A stretch of DNA of 64,000 nt from Apis mellifera (lineage: Eukaryota; Arthropoda; Insecta; Hymenoptera; Apidae). The notes under the pieces are model-generated. The model did no database searches. It saw only the letters and a program-made list of their open reading frames with translations, and was not told the origin of the DNA. The stretch is taken from the NCBI RefSeq assembly GCF_003254395.2, contig NC_037651.1, forward strand, positions 620,001-684,000, given 5' to 3'. Numbering within the stretch: position 1 is the stretch's first letter; every line of letters starts with the position of its first letter. The position numbers were made by a program, and so were the translations under genes. This document shows positions 23,711 to 37,560 of this stretch, one piece after another.

Positions 23711-25440
23711 TTTCGAGCTTTAAAATGGAAGAATTTGTTCAATTTTTACGAGATCCACATTATCAATTATTACTTTATAAGATACTGGATTTTTTTACTT
23801 TATAAGATTTTTAGATTTAATTTCTGAGAATTTAAACAGAACTAACAGAATTGGTAAGATCCTAAAATCTGAATATAAAATTAGATAATTAAATTAGGTT
23901 TGAAATTTGAAATGAAAATGAAACTGAATGAATGAATCAAAATTAGGATTGAAAAAGTAAAAGTATATGATATTGATAAAGTAAAAGTATATGATATGAT
24001 AAAGATAGCGAAGCTTACAATCAAAATTTGGAATCGAGGAGAAATCTTCTATTTAAATAATATTTAAAAATGAAAATGAAAAATAAAATTTAAAATTTAA
24101 ACATGCTGAAGTGAAATTAGTACTTTGAAATACAAATATAAAATTTGGATTCTTAAATCTCTCTCTCTTTCTTCTCGGAACTTAAAAATACCAAAAAATA
24201 AAATCAAGATAAATGGAATTTGAATATAGATATGAATTTCTGTAAATATATTTGTAAAATTTAATTATATAAATTTGAACGATAAATAAATATATAAAAT
24301 ACTTCAATGCAAATCATTTTAATAAACTTAAAACATCGATAATAATAAAGATTAAAATTTTAAAGCTTTTGCAATTTAATGGTAAAAAGAATATGATTTT
24401 TAAATATTATTTATTTTAAATATTATATTATGTTAAATTTATTTGGAATTTTTCAGCTATTATTAAAAATTGAAATTATTAAAAATGTAGCGAATACAAT
24501 GGATTAATATTTTTAAGGATATTTTATTTTTAAGCATTATGATTCTTCCGTGTCGAAGTTTTTCATTTCGTCAGAAGAAGTCCCTTTATCAACGTTCACG
24601 ATCGGAAGTAAAGTTTTATATTTCATACTTTGATACTTTATGAGATCCGCTTTTTGTGATTCCGGTTTCATGCATCGACAATTTATGTGAACATTTTCTC
24701 GGCATCAAAGGCATCATGGGAAGCACGATTTATCCAAATAACGTTAACAATATATCTTATATATATAATATTTATAAATATATTTACGCATATCGCAATT
24801 TTGAAAATTTTTATTTTAATTTCATATATTTTTTAAAAATTTTTTTTAATAAAAATATGAGAGCATTAGAGATTTATTTTACTTCTAATTGTTAATGTAA
24901 TAAATAATAAGGGTTAAAATTTTAAAAATTGTTGAATTGCTAAATTTTTGTTTTTAACAATTATTGCAATTTTATTTAAATTTAAATTTACACGGGAAAA
25001 TCTTACAAGCAATCTATTTTAATATTTTCAAATATATTTAATATATTTTCTTTTTTAATGTATTTAGTAATAATTAAAAATAGAACAGAATTTAATGTGA
25101 CAAATTTTCTTTTGAATTGAAATGAAAAATAATTATTTAAAATAATAGTTATTTTACTTGAATTGTTATTTTATTTTATTTTATTTGAATTATTTCAAAC
25201 AATAAATTATTTCTTAAGTTCAAATTTCATTATTTTTACTAGAAGCTAAAACATTGATGAAATAATATTTTTTTAATACTACTTTAAATAATTCTTTCTA
25301 ATATTTCATGATTAATAAAAATTAGTGGATAATGAAAATTCGTTAATTTTTAAAAAATTTTATACAATTTTAAATGATTTATATTTGATAAATGAATGAA
25401 ATAATAGTTAAAAGAAAGTTTATTTGGAACTAATAATTGT
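23710..25440. other. AT-rich spacer
   Basis: A short tandem repeat of AAAGTAAAAGTATATGATAT lies at about 23955-24003. A slightly GC-richer patch lies at 24540-24750 with no recognisable product. The rest is AT-rich with no gene. Confidence 0.5.
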
Positions 25441-25790
25441 GATTTGCTGCAGAATTTTAAATTTGCAATGAAAAATGTTAACTGGCGTCAATATCGAAAG
25501 CATGTATATCAGCTTGAAAGCAACAAGTTCATCTCGGGTTTGTTCGAGTTTATTTTGTGTCCTCGCGAAGGCAATAAATACATTATGCGCTTATTTGGGA
25601 TTCAAATAAGCCGACACTTCGTATAAATGAAAGTTTTGTGTCAAGTGCAGCGCGCCGTTTCAGACAATAATACCTTTCCGCAAAAAGTTTAATCGGTGAA
25701 ATCTCGAGAGTGGCGAACGCGTCGACGAGATAGCGACATCTCTCGTTCTGAGGAAATATTCACATGCGAACATTATAAATTCAAAATGGA
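25440..25790. promoter_or_regulatory. GC-richer island with hairpin
   Basis: Balanced composition. A perfect inverted repeat GCTTATTTG...CAAATAAGC sits at 25589-25611 with a 5-base loop. A 60-codon frame (25444-25626) and frames of 119 codons (minus strand) and 74 codons (plus strand) overlapping at 25660-26019 are unrecognised and interrupted by a poly-T tract at 25826-25842. Candidate regulatory element; the hairpin is too short for a microRNA precursor. Confidence 0.3.
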
Positions 25791-27890
25791 GATACAGAGA
25801 GATGCAATCGTGCGAGTCAATTTTTCTTTTTTTTTTTTTTTTTGCCGACATATTGAGAATTACTCTCCGAAGATGTATAATAATATTGAAGAATCGTTGA
25901 ATTCCTTGATTTATTCGTAAAACTGAATATGTTTGTTTTGCAGTTTTCGCTTTTCTCTTATTATTAATTAATCTTATTTTATTGTTTCGAACATTGTTGA
26001 CAAACTCAGAGAAAACCAATAATAAAATTCAATTCAAGAAGAAAATTATATTTTTTAATAAAAAGAATTGTATCATAAAAGATTGGAAATTCGTTTAAAA
26101 ATCCTTTTTTCTTATTCTCGATAAACAAAGTTTGTTATTTTATAAATTTTTATATGCATAGAAATATTAATCAGTATGAAATAATTCTATTTTATAATTT
26201 AGATAATTTATATAATTGAATATATTTGGATAATTTAGGTTTAATGATGAATTTTGGGATAATTATTTTACTTCAATTTTTTCACAAATAATTATAATTG
26301 AAAGATTTAGAAATTATCAGTGGTATAAATTCAATTGATAAAAAATAGAATTATAGAATAATTAATTCACATTATTTTTATTTATTTAATAATATCTTAA
26401 TTTATTTCGATACATTTATTTATTATTTATTTATTTTATATAATAATAAAATAATTTAAATTATTTTAACATATTAATTATAATTTAGAGCCAACACAAT
26501 ACTAAAATACTAGAAATAAGATCTAATAAAAATATATATATAAACAGAATTATTATTTTTATATATATATAATATCATATAGATATTATACATTTTCTTA
26601 AAAATCTTATAAATATATATGAATTTAAAAATTTGTATTACCATTATGATTTTCAATTTCATAATTAAACAAATGTTTAAAGATTTATGAATTGTAAATA
26701 AATTATAGATTGTATTATTGTAAATAAATTATATAAATATTATCTATAAATAATATATTATTAAATAATATATAATATATAGATAAATAGTATGAGATAA
26801 TATATAAAAATATATAACATATATCAACATACAATGCTTATTGTAATACATGAAATATTGTATACATGAAATATTTATATTTATATACATAATATGAATT
26901 TGCATTTTTACGAATTTCATCTTATTATATTTGACTTAAAAGATTAATTATCTTCTAAATGATTATGAATTTCGTAAGTAAAGAAATTTCCTGTCATTCC
27001 ATATTCATGTTATCTTTAAGAAATTAATTACTCTAAACATTAACAAAAAAAAAAAAATCAAGGAAAAAATATAAATAAAAATTTAATAAATATTAAAAGA
27101 ACATTTCAATGTATCAAAATTCTTTATATAGATTTGTAAATAAGATTTATAAATGCAATTATTTAAAAAAATTAATTAAAAAAAATTTTCATTAAAAATA
27201 GATTTTGTTTCAAATTGATATTTTAATGGGTTTGGAAGATATACGATTTTAAAATATCATATTTAAATAGCAAAAAGTATGAATGGAGAGTCAAACATCG
27301 TGACCTACTTTTTCCCTTGCGTACGCGCAATGGAGGAGTAGTAATAGTAAACAAATTTCAAGCAAGGTCTATGACTCACTATTACCATGTGAAAAGTTGA
27401 ATCAAAAGACTTAAAACGCGCAATGAAGAATTATGAAAAATTATTAAAAACGTAATAAAATTTTTTAGCCATATTAACACTAACAATAAAATATCACATG
27501 AATGTAATATAAAAAAGGAGATTTTTCTTTAAAACATAGACTGATGATATTAATTTTGTGAGAATAATGATAAAATAATAATAATATGAAAATTTTATAA
27601 TATGCTGTTAATATATTTTATTATTTATTTTATCATCTATAATATATTATGTTTGAATTATTGAGTGATTTTATAGAATCATTCTAATATAAAAGAGATA
27701 AACCATGTTATAGTAAAAAGTATCAAATTCAAAAAATACATTTATCCTAATCCTACTTTTCCAATTTCAAAAAATTTTTAAATCTTAAAAACTTCGACCT
27801 AAGAACATACCTATCCATAAAATCTTTTCTGATTATTTCAAACCATAAGTCCAATGCGATAAAGCAACAACTCATAACAAATTATTATTA
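25790..27890. other. AT-rich desert with one small island
   Basis: Simple AT sequence throughout, except a roughly 150-bp island at about 27280-27430 containing GCGTACGCGCAATGG and ATGACTCACTATTACC (an AP-1-like TGACTCA core). No gene. Confidence 0.5.
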
Positions 27891-27894
27891 TAAT

Positions 27895-28400
27895 CTCTTT
27901 ATGCTATTAAACGTAGACTATCCAACCTACGAGCATCGAAGGGGAAATATCGCAGTGGGTGTAACGAGGCGATGAGAAGGATGAGATCATTTCTTGGAAC
28001 CGAGTGAGCGTGCTTATATGTTAGCAGCCGTGGGTGTCGCGACGCGATGCGCCTTGTATACCGTCGCAATTGCGCGCAAGCTTCGGTATATAATTGGGAT
28101 GAATATTGAGAAGTTGGCAGTGAAGTTGTAAGTAAACTTGGATGCCTCGGGGCGAGCCCGCTTCGCTTGAGAGCAGAGACGTGTTGCGGACAGATCTCTC
28201 TCTCCTCTCGCCTAACCCACACCTCCTTATTCACCTATCGCCTCCCCTACCTTCTGCAAAACTATACGAATATTCTGGATTATCCAACCGAGAACGGAAA
28301 CAGTATTCGCAGGCGCAACTATTCTTTGCTTGGATCACGAAATTTAGATCCATGAAATATTATAAAATGAAAGAAATTGGTATAATGTTAAATTGTTGAT
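27895..28400. repeat. Copy A of an undescribed island repeat family
   Basis: The largest and most GC-rich member of a local family. Segment 28165-28250 aligns with copy C (31059-31130): both read GCTTGA.AGCAGAGAC.TGTTG.GGA.AG, followed by CTCT..CTCG and TTATTC.CCTATCG. Segment 28261-28375 aligns with copy B (28786-28900) through A.TATAC.AATATTCT.GATT.TCCAA and ATCACG. The upstream part, 27905-28130, has a TATATAAT-containing stretch that loosely matches copies C and D. Frames on both strands (111, 85 and 62 codons) are unrecognised. Could be an old transposon, or duplicated promoter and first-exon modules. Confidence 0.6.
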
Positions 28401-28779
28401 AGCACGATTGAATATCGTGATATTTTTGACAGTTGAGGATAGGGAAGAAAACGAAGGAATCGATAAGTTAGATGGACATCAAGATGTTTGGCGATATTTT
28501 TTTCTTATTTTTTTGATAAATATTTGCGAATTTCTTACCGTGTTGTAATTTATATAAATATAACTTATTATTGTAATAAAATATTCATATTTTTAGACTT
28601 AAAAGAAATAATGAGAGATCTTTTTCCTTACTTATGATCGTTCTAAATTTTTTATAATCTAGATAATTAACTCTCTTTAACTTTAATTAATTAATGAAAA
28701 AAAAAGATTAAGTATATTTTATTTTTATTTTTATTTCTTTATAATATTTTTCATTTAAATAATTTTTTTATTTTAGTTA

Positions 28780-28905
28780 ATCCAATTATACAAATATTCT
28801 TGATTGTCCAATTGTTCAGAATTAAAATGAAAAAAAAAAACGTATTCTCTACGTGCTCGTTCTCATCACGTTTTCAAAAATTATGAAATGAAATATATAC
28901 GGTTC
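28780..28905. repeat. Copy B (partial) of the island repeat family
   Basis: Matches the 3' half of copy A: ATTATACAAATATTCT, GATTGTCCAA, CGTATTCTC and CTCATCACG occur in the same order and similar spacing, about 520 bp downstream. A poly-A expansion interrupts it. Confidence 0.6.
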
Positions 28906-31010
28906 TGTGTGATTTATAAACGAATTTTATTATGGTAATATACAAAACTCTGGTAGAATTCATTTTAAATGACACACATTCGCCGCAAACAGTTTCCAAG
29001 CGGAGCGTAATTTTATTATGTCGTTGAGATAAAGTGTTTTTGAAGATAAACGCTTATTGCATAAGTATGTGGCGTGAAATATGATGTTTCAAGATTTTTT
29101 TTCTAAGAAATAAAATTTCATAATATGTAATTAAAGTAGAAATTGTAAATGAAAATAAAATTTGCAAATGGAACAAATACATAATAATTATAATAATTAA
29201 AAAACAAAATTATAATATATGTAATTTTTTCATTTTTTTATTAGTAAAATTGTTTTGTATTTAATTTGAATTTGTAATAATAAAATTCATAAAAGAAAAT
29301 CAATAAAATAAAAATTAAAAGAATTTATAATAAATTGGTATATTATTAATGTAGAGAAGAATTTATATGTAACATTCAGAAAGCATTGTAATATTAAATT
29401 CCATAATCTCCGCTATAATATTACATCAAATATATATATTATTCGGTTTTCATGTTCTTGCAAATTTTAAATTTTTTATAACAATTTATTTGTTCATTAT
29501 TAAAACGATCTTATTCGAATAATTTATAATTTAATATGAATTATAGAAAATATAATAAGTATAAAATAAAACATATAATGTAAAAATGTATAATAATAAA
29601 TATAAAAACGATTTTGTTTTTAAGTATTGGTTCAGAATCGATTTTAAAAATTCCATTCGAAAACATTATTAGTTTCATTTTTCCCTGTACTCGTATAAGC
29701 ACGCAAACGCGCGCTTTCGAATCAAAGCGTTTCTAGATAAGTGCAGATCCGGTCTGTATGCATCCAGTAACTTTGTAAATATTGTATTGATTCACTGTTG
29801 GACGTGTTTTAAATTTCCATCATGGTTTCCATTTGAACCTTTGTATGACGCAACTTATAAAATTCATAGAGAATATTTTCTTGCTGCGAATACCTTCGAA
29901 CGTTCTCTAATGGATTTTCAACATTCATGAGAGGAATTCTTTAAACACGTTACGTTGAACAATGAATAAAATTCAGATTTTTATCGAGTTTGGATTATTC
30001 AATTTTTCATTTAGTAACGAGGGAAAATTCCATTAATCGTAATTTCTGTATTAAATATATTTTCGTATTATCGAAAATGAAAAGATTGATAATACCTATG
30101 CAAGCATGAAATAGTGTGCATACATATTTATATAATTTTATAATCAGTGTATTTAATTAATTAATTTAAACTTATTTGAAATTAATTAAATATTTTTCTA
30201 AACTTCATTTACATGTACATTTTTTTTACAAGCCAAATTTAAAAGAAATGATAGAAAAAGAATAAATCATTCATTTGTCTTTGTCATTATCATATTTTGT
30301 CACTTTTCGGTCTATATTAAATCTTAAAAGATTTTTAGGAATTTAATTTTATTTTTTTAAATTAATTTCCTGGAAATAAACTTATGTTAAAAAAAAAACA
30401 AAGATAATTTCTTATAATTTAAATTAATTATAAAAAATGATTTTACTTTATAAAAGTATTCAGTTAAATTACTTTCAACAAATTATATTATTTTTTAAAT
30501 ATTTTTTAAATATTGTAGATCAAAAATAAGAATTAAAATAAAAATTTATTTTTTCAAATTCTTAAGAATAATCATTATCTTTTATCATTAATGATTAATA
30601 TTCATTAATGATTAATATTTTCTAATTATTAATTATTATAAAATTTAAATTTCTTTATCATATCATTTTTTTTATTAACAATCAAAAAATAAATGAATAG
30701 ATAATGATGCCATGTTATTTATTCTGGACTTTTATTAGATTCGGATATTATGAAACAAAATGTGAGGAATTTTATATATTAATTATATAATTTTATAATT
30801 TATACAATTATATAATTTAAATATCTTATCACATATATTTATTCACAAAAAAATTATAATCCAACGATAGACCATTAGATTAATTGTAAAGAAAAAAAAA
30901 GGAAAGCTGAAATCTTTTGAAGCAAAAAAAAGGTAAAAAAAAAATGAAAATATATTAGATGAGTATATATATGCATATACATTTAACAATCGTTCACGTT
31001 TGTATGCAAT
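28905..31010. other. AT-rich spacer with GC-richer patches
   Basis: GC-richer patches lie at 28910-29060 and 29640-29960 (the latter with CGCAAACGCGCGC near 29702). They have no protein-like frames. A 17-bp direct repeat of TCATTAATGATTAATAT lies at 30585-30618. No gene recognised. Confidence 0.5.
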
Positions 31011-31230
31011 TATCGCGATGATTATAATAGGAATCAACGCGTGAAAAGTAATCTTACTGCTTGAAAGCAGAGACATGTTGTGGATAGTTACCACTGCACT
31101 CTACTCGACTTAACCACGTTATTCGCCTATCGGAGTTCCACGTTCAAAACTATGTGAATATTCTCGATCATCCGACAATCTGATGGAATTCGTGCACGAC
31201 AACGGGATGTACTTCGGTTATCAGAATAGA
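31010..31230. repeat. Copy C of the island repeat family
   Basis: From 31059 the order GCTTGAAAGCAGAGACATGT, CTCTACTCGACTTAACCAC, TTATTCGCCTATCGG, AAAACTATGTGAATATTCT, CGATCATCCG parallels copy A on the same strand. The upstream TGCAATTATCGCG and ATTATAATAGGAAT also correspond to copy A. Poly-T/C tracts follow at 31250-31310. Confidence 0.65.
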
Positions 31231-32327
31231 GACGAATGAAGTCCATCATTTTTTTTTTGCCCTCTCTTGTATTTTTTTCTTTCTTTTCTATTTTTTTTTT
31301 TTTTCACTTTTCTATTCTTTTTTGATCACGATTCGACATGTACGTTTTGATGGCTTACTGCACAAATATTGTATGCTCACTTTTTGAAAAAGAAACGGAT
31401 TTAAAAATTCAATGGTATGATTGATATAGATATACGAGATGGATTGTTTAATTCTGCTAATTTGAATTTATTTGTAAACTATTTGTTATATAGAAAAATG
31501 TTTTGAACAAAAGTTTTTTGATATTAAAGTGAGTGTGCAATATAATAATTAATCTTTTTGTAATAATTAATAAAACATTTGACTATGTTATTTGAAAGAA
31601 TTAAAATAAAAAAAAGTTATTAAAATTATTATATGTAATTAAAAAGCAGCAATTAGAGATATTCTTTAATTGAGTTTTAATTTAAATAATATTCGAAATA
31701 CTGTGTATTATAATTAACATAAATAATTATACAATTAATAATATAATAATATAATGGTATAACGATACAATTCTTCATATAAATAAAAGAATTAATCATA
31801 GCTTACAATAAATTTCATTTTTTGATATTCTCAGAAATTAATTAAGTTATGTCGAGTTTAGAGATTGAATTCATTGTTGTTTATTATTTTTTGTTCCATA
31901 ATTTTTTACCAAAAAGTATCTTAATAACTATTATATAGGTAGATATTAATCTTAATTGCTTTTTGTTCGATATTTGATATCTTCTTGAATTCTATAAACA
32001 AATATTACATATTATTAAAAGAGTGAAAGTTAAATTTTTGTAAAACTCGAACTTGAAATATTCAAAATGAGATATAAAAAAATTAATTATTATATTATAT
32101 ATAATCTCTTAATATTAAATTTTTGATTAAAACATTTTTTTTATATAATAAATAATTTGCAATTTAAACAACAGAATTAAATTATTTATGTTTATATTTA
32201 ATATTATGTTTATATTGTTATATATTCATTTTGTAAAATTATTTATGCAATATGTAAAAATATTATTTTTAATAAATTTATAAAGTAAAATATACACATA
32301 TATAATATTATATATTATTATATATAT

Positions 32328-32386
<59 letters not shown>

Positions 32387-32940
32387 TTAAAAAAACAATT
32401 AAAGAACAAAGAACTAATTTTTATATCTCAAATTTTGGCAGAAATGAATATATAATGTTTATATAATAAACCATTTATACTTACATATTTAGTCATTTTT
32501 ATTATAAAATTTACAATGTATAATTAATATAAAATAAAATATATAGTTGATATAAGTAAAATAAAGATCTTAAGCACAGTGCAAAAATTATTTAAAACAA
32601 AGATATTACAATCAATTTAAAATTATCGATCAAAGGATTATGGAATGAAATGTATCGAAAAATAAAAATAAAATATTCAAAAATCAGATAAACAATTATA
32701 AATTATCCTAAAAAATAATCAGAAAGATATATTAAAATAATTTATTATTAAATTATATTAGATAATTAATGCTATTATTGCTTATGAATGCAATAATTAA
32801 TATATTGATTAACGAAATATTTTATAATTTGTTTAAAAAATAAATTTATAATTTAGATTTGGATAATATATTTTAATATCTTTATATGTATATAAAAAAT
32901 ATAAATTCACATTTATTCCACTAAAAAAATATTTAAACAC
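31230..32940. other. AT-rich desert with an (AT)n tract
   Basis: A (TA)n run fills 32331-32380. There is no gene-like frame and no other feature beyond low-complexity AT sequence. Confidence 0.6.
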
Positions 32941-33200
32941 GATATAAATTTTTGGATTCTATCAAATGACCAAATACTTATGGGTAATAGTGTACATGTG
33001 CAATAAACGTAGTCTAACGGAGAGAATGTAATATTGAATATTTTACGGAATAATAATTTGTGGCGGGGTGGGTTATCGATGACGCGTTACATGTATATAC
33101 GCGCAGAGCTTGTATATTATAGAAGGCACATTTTATACGATGAAATCAATTGCGTGAATGAGAAGTGAGCCGTCTGTGATAATGTAGATAAGAGAGAAGA
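32900..33200. repeat. Copy D, related to the island family and to the 57-kb repeat
   Basis: The 5' part (32930-32982) reads ATATAAATTTTTGGATTCTA followed by TCAAATGACCAAATACTTATG. It closely parallels 57110-57158 (TATAAATTTTTCTC... then TCAAATGGCTAAATACTTATG). The 3' part (33000-33170), with ACGTAGTCTA and GCGCAGAGCTTGTATAT, loosely matches the upstream part of copy A. It therefore links two repeat groups in the window. Confidence 0.5.
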
Positions 33201-34891
33201 TATATTTGGAAATATTTAATTATTGCGATTAAACCAGATGAATAAAAGAATTAAATAGTTTCGTAATTTTCTCATTTGAATGTTATTTTTTTAAAATTAA
33301 TATTATCTAGATTGTCAATAAATAGTTAAATTTCATTTTTGAATATAATTTTTTAAACTTTTTTTTTATTTTCTTATATAATTTGATAAGTAGAAATATA
33401 ATTGTTAATTATAAAGGTTAAATTTAATTTAATTATTTTTAATTTATTTATTATTTTAATTAATATACAAATTTAATTATTTTGGACGATTTTAAATATA
33501 ACATGCAACGTGATCATATTTTTCTTATATTAATAAATAATTAATAAAAAATACTAAATACACATTAATTTAAAACCATTATCATAAATAATATGAAAAA
33601 GTATAAAAAATCATTTAAAAACAAAGAAATTTTAAGACGTGATTTTTAGAATTAGTAAAATTGAAAGAATTATTTAAATCAATATAAAATATTGTAGAAT
33701 AAATTCGTTTTTAAAATGAAGAATATTATTATTCATAATTATTCTATTTTTTAAGATCATTTTTCTTAAGCTTCTTATAATATATCATAATAATAATTAA
33801 CTTTTTATATATCATTAATTAATAATGAATAATACAATAATGTAATAGATTATTTTATTAAAATGAATTTAATATGAAGAATATTCATTTAATTTATATA
33901 ATTGAACACGGAATTTGATTTAACTATTATGTTAATTTCTGATATTATTATACGATAATTTATGTAAACTAATATTGAATATCGGATGCCTTTCGTTTAC
34001 TTTTATTCGTTTTTGTTCATAGATGTCTAATCAAGAATATTCAATACTTTAACACATTTATATTGCCTATAATTTTATCTTGAAATGAATTTCTCAAATA
34101 ATTTTGATGAAAAACAATATAATAATTCACATTAAAAATAAAATATATTATTAAAAAATTTATTATTATTTAAAATTATAAAGTTTATTATTTCACTTAA
34201 AATTATATATATTTTTTATGTAATTATATATGTAATTATATATATAATTTTATATATATAATTTGCGATTTATGATAGATTTTTCAAGACATAATGTGTT
34301 TTCAAAAAAATCTTTTATTAAAAATCTTTTTATAAAAATTTTTAACTTTTTCGATCTTTTATTTCTTATTGTTTTGAAAAGAAATAATTAATATTTTATA
34401 CATAAAGGAAATACATATTTGAAATATACTATTGATAATTTGAAATATTAAATTTTAAATGTAAAATATTTAGAAAATTACTAACATTATTTAATTTGTA
34501 AAATACACATTATTTAATTTATAATAATAAGGAGAAATGATTTAATCAATGATATTTGTGGATAAAATATAATTTTTATATTTCTATTCAGATTAAATCT
34601 AAAAAAGAATAAAACATGAATTTGTAAAAGTTTTTCAATTATTATTTAATTTTTATAATGTTGGTTAAATTATTATGATTAATTATTATGGCAAAATAAA
34701 AAATTAGTTATATATGTTAAAACACATAAAATATTCATTTAATCATTTAATCTACTTATTTGCATATTTTATAATTATAGTATAGATTTTATATAATTAT
34801 AGTTCAATTTTGCGATGATTTACAAATTACAAAATATAATTTTAAATTTTAATATCACATTGTTTTAAGTTTTAATGTTATATTTATGATG

Positions 34892-34968
<77 letters not shown>

Positions 34969-37130
34969 TATATTATATATATATTATATATATATATTAT
35001 AATGTTATATATATTAATGTTATAATATGAATGAAGATGAATTTAATTTGAAATATTCTAAAATCTACTTGGAAGAATGTTATATTTTTTTTCTGTAATA
35101 TAAATTATTAAGCGAAAACAAAAGAAAAGAATAAATAGTATGAATATAAAAATTAGAATTTCTTACACATATATTTAATTTTAAAACATTTAAAATTGAT
35201 ATTTAAAATGATTGTATCTATGTAATGATTTTTGTTTGATTAGATTATAAGAGAAAATAATTTTATCATCTATTTGTTTTTTTATTTTTATATTAATTTT
35301 ATATTAAAGTGAAAATATATTGGAATATTTTAATCGAATATTTTAAATTGCACTGTAATAAAATTATTATTTGATACTGTTTTTCAATTAAACTAAAGTT
35401 TAGATATTTTTGTATTTTTTATTATTATTGGGAATTTCAAATATGAAAATTCATTAGTTTTCCTATAATATTATGTTTTATTTGTTTCCTTTGTCGTAAT
35501 TTTTTATTCATCTTAAATAAACTGATATTCGAATATGCTGTATTTCCTTTATAATTACATTTTTAGCAATATTGTAATCAATTTTGTTTTAGTATGTTTT
35601 CATTAGATTGTTTCATTAATAATCGCGATATAAACTGCATCTAATAGGAATTTTATCACAATATTTCATCACCAGCTAATTTTTAGTTAATTTTCTACTA
35701 AATGCAATTCACACACAAAATTTTAAATAAGCGTTCTTTCACACGTAAATTCAGCACTCATTTGTAAATCACGATTCATATATGATGGATATCAATAGTA
35801 TAAATATACTCATAAAAATATTCAGACAGCAATTCTTGTATATAAGATTTAGAATTATGATTTTGATTTCATTCTTGTCTTCGATCGGTCTGTTACCGAC
35901 GATTTTTTTCAAATCAAGACAGTTGACGAAGCATAAAATGAATGATTAGCATTCATATAATAATTACACGAATCGCTTATTTGCAATTTGAGCAAAATAT
36001 AATAATAACTATATAATAATATAATATATAATATATAATATATAATATAATAAAACTATATAATAATATAATAATAATTATAAAATGAGATTTAGATAAA
36101 TGTCTTATTATCAAATGTATTGTATATCTTTATAATCTATATATATCGCTGTGTGAAAAGATGAAATCAAATGCGTATCGCATATGTAAATTTTATTATG
36201 AGAAAGGGATAATGGAAAATGTATAAATCTGGATTATGAAACTTTTATGAAACTTTTTATTTATTTCAGTTCCTTTTAATTTTATTTTTTTAAATATTTT
36301 TTACAAAAAAATTAATCAATTAATGAAAAAAAAACACTTTTTTAACAAATTTTTCACACTTATATTGCTTTCATCCATATTGTTTTTAATATAATATAGA
36401 GAGAATATAATATTTATCGAAAATAATAAGATTTATAATCTGTTAAAAATTATTTAAAAAAAAAATGGAAGAAATAATATAATATTTCTCTTTTTTTATT
36501 TTTTGTTAATAATTAACTAAACTGATTCTTTTCTTAATCGAAGATTAAGAAAAAGAAAAAATTAAAATAAAAAGAAAGAATTAATAAAAACAATGAAAAC
36601 TTAGATAACTACATGTGTGTTCTTGATTTAGGAGGACCATATTTCAACAGCTGTTGTACTATTAAATTCGAAAAAACTTTCGTCGTGTAGGTCGTTGAAC
36701 TTATTTTTAGTCTCGTCTTCTTTGCCGATGAAATTTTACTCTCTTTCCGAAAAAATTTAGATAATATTCATAAGAGATTTATTTCAAGACATGTATGATT
36801 TAGAAAGATATTTATATATTATATTACTATTAATATTTGTTATTAAAATTAGCACAGTTATTAAAATTAAAATAATATGATACCATGATAAGTTAAAATA
36901 GTTAAACGATATATTATTCAATTATATTATATATATATAGAAATTAATCTCATCTTATAACTTAAGAAACTTGATTTTAGTTAAATTTTAGTCGTCATTA
37001 AATTATTTCTCTGTATAAATCAAAATTTTAATATTATTTCTAATATTATTCATCAGTATTCAATATTCGATTAATATTAAATTTTTTAGAAATTTAAAAA
37101 TATTTCGAATTCAACAAAAACTAATAATAG
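33200..37130. other. AT-rich desert with microsatellites
   Basis: The longest (TA)n run in the window fills 34893-34960 and is followed by TATATTA variants to about 35000. TATAATAATA repeats lie at 36000-36080. A weak GC-richer patch lies at 36610-36740. No gene recognised. Confidence 0.6.
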
Positions 37131-37560
37131 AGAGAAAATTTTTTTATAGACAAGCGAAGACAATCTTGGATGGAAGCAATAGAGGCGATAGATTTTGGTA
37201 AAAATTTTAATACGCGAACATGGACGATGTTTAAATAAAGAAACTTTTCTTCGGCTTTATGCAAAACTGGTGTCTAGGTAGAGTGCACCAAGTTTCTGGA
37301 TATAAAGAAGTATAGAAAGACGAAGCCAGGTGGTGAAGAGTATACTTACTCAATATTTATGTACCGGAAGTTTGTATTTAGTTACGAAAATGTTCCTTTT
37401 TTGCGCTGCTCAGCTGAACTTGTTGCTGAATTTCCAAGCCGGCTATATGATAGGAATCAACCGTCTATGATTCGCTTTTATGCACCATCGAGTGCAATAT
37501 GCTCGCGAAATAACCGCAATCAATAAACATTAACTGGAGAAATTGAATCACAATTTTCGA
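37130..37560. promoter_or_regulatory. GC-richer island, candidate regulatory element
   Basis: About 430 bp of balanced composition with CTCAGCTGAAC (an E-box), TAACCGCAATCAATAAACA (a RUNX-type AACCGCA core) and varied short words. No frame that looks coding. Candidate conserved noncoding element by composition only. Confidence 0.3.

Noticed and set aside
27982..27992. TGAGATCATTT, the seed region of bantam microRNA
   Set aside because: The match stops after 11 bases and the flanks do not fold into a precursor hairpin.
28801..28811. TGATTGTCCAA, matching the start of miR-219
   Set aside because: It lies inside repeat copy B, the rest of the mature sequence does not match, and no hairpin partner is seen.
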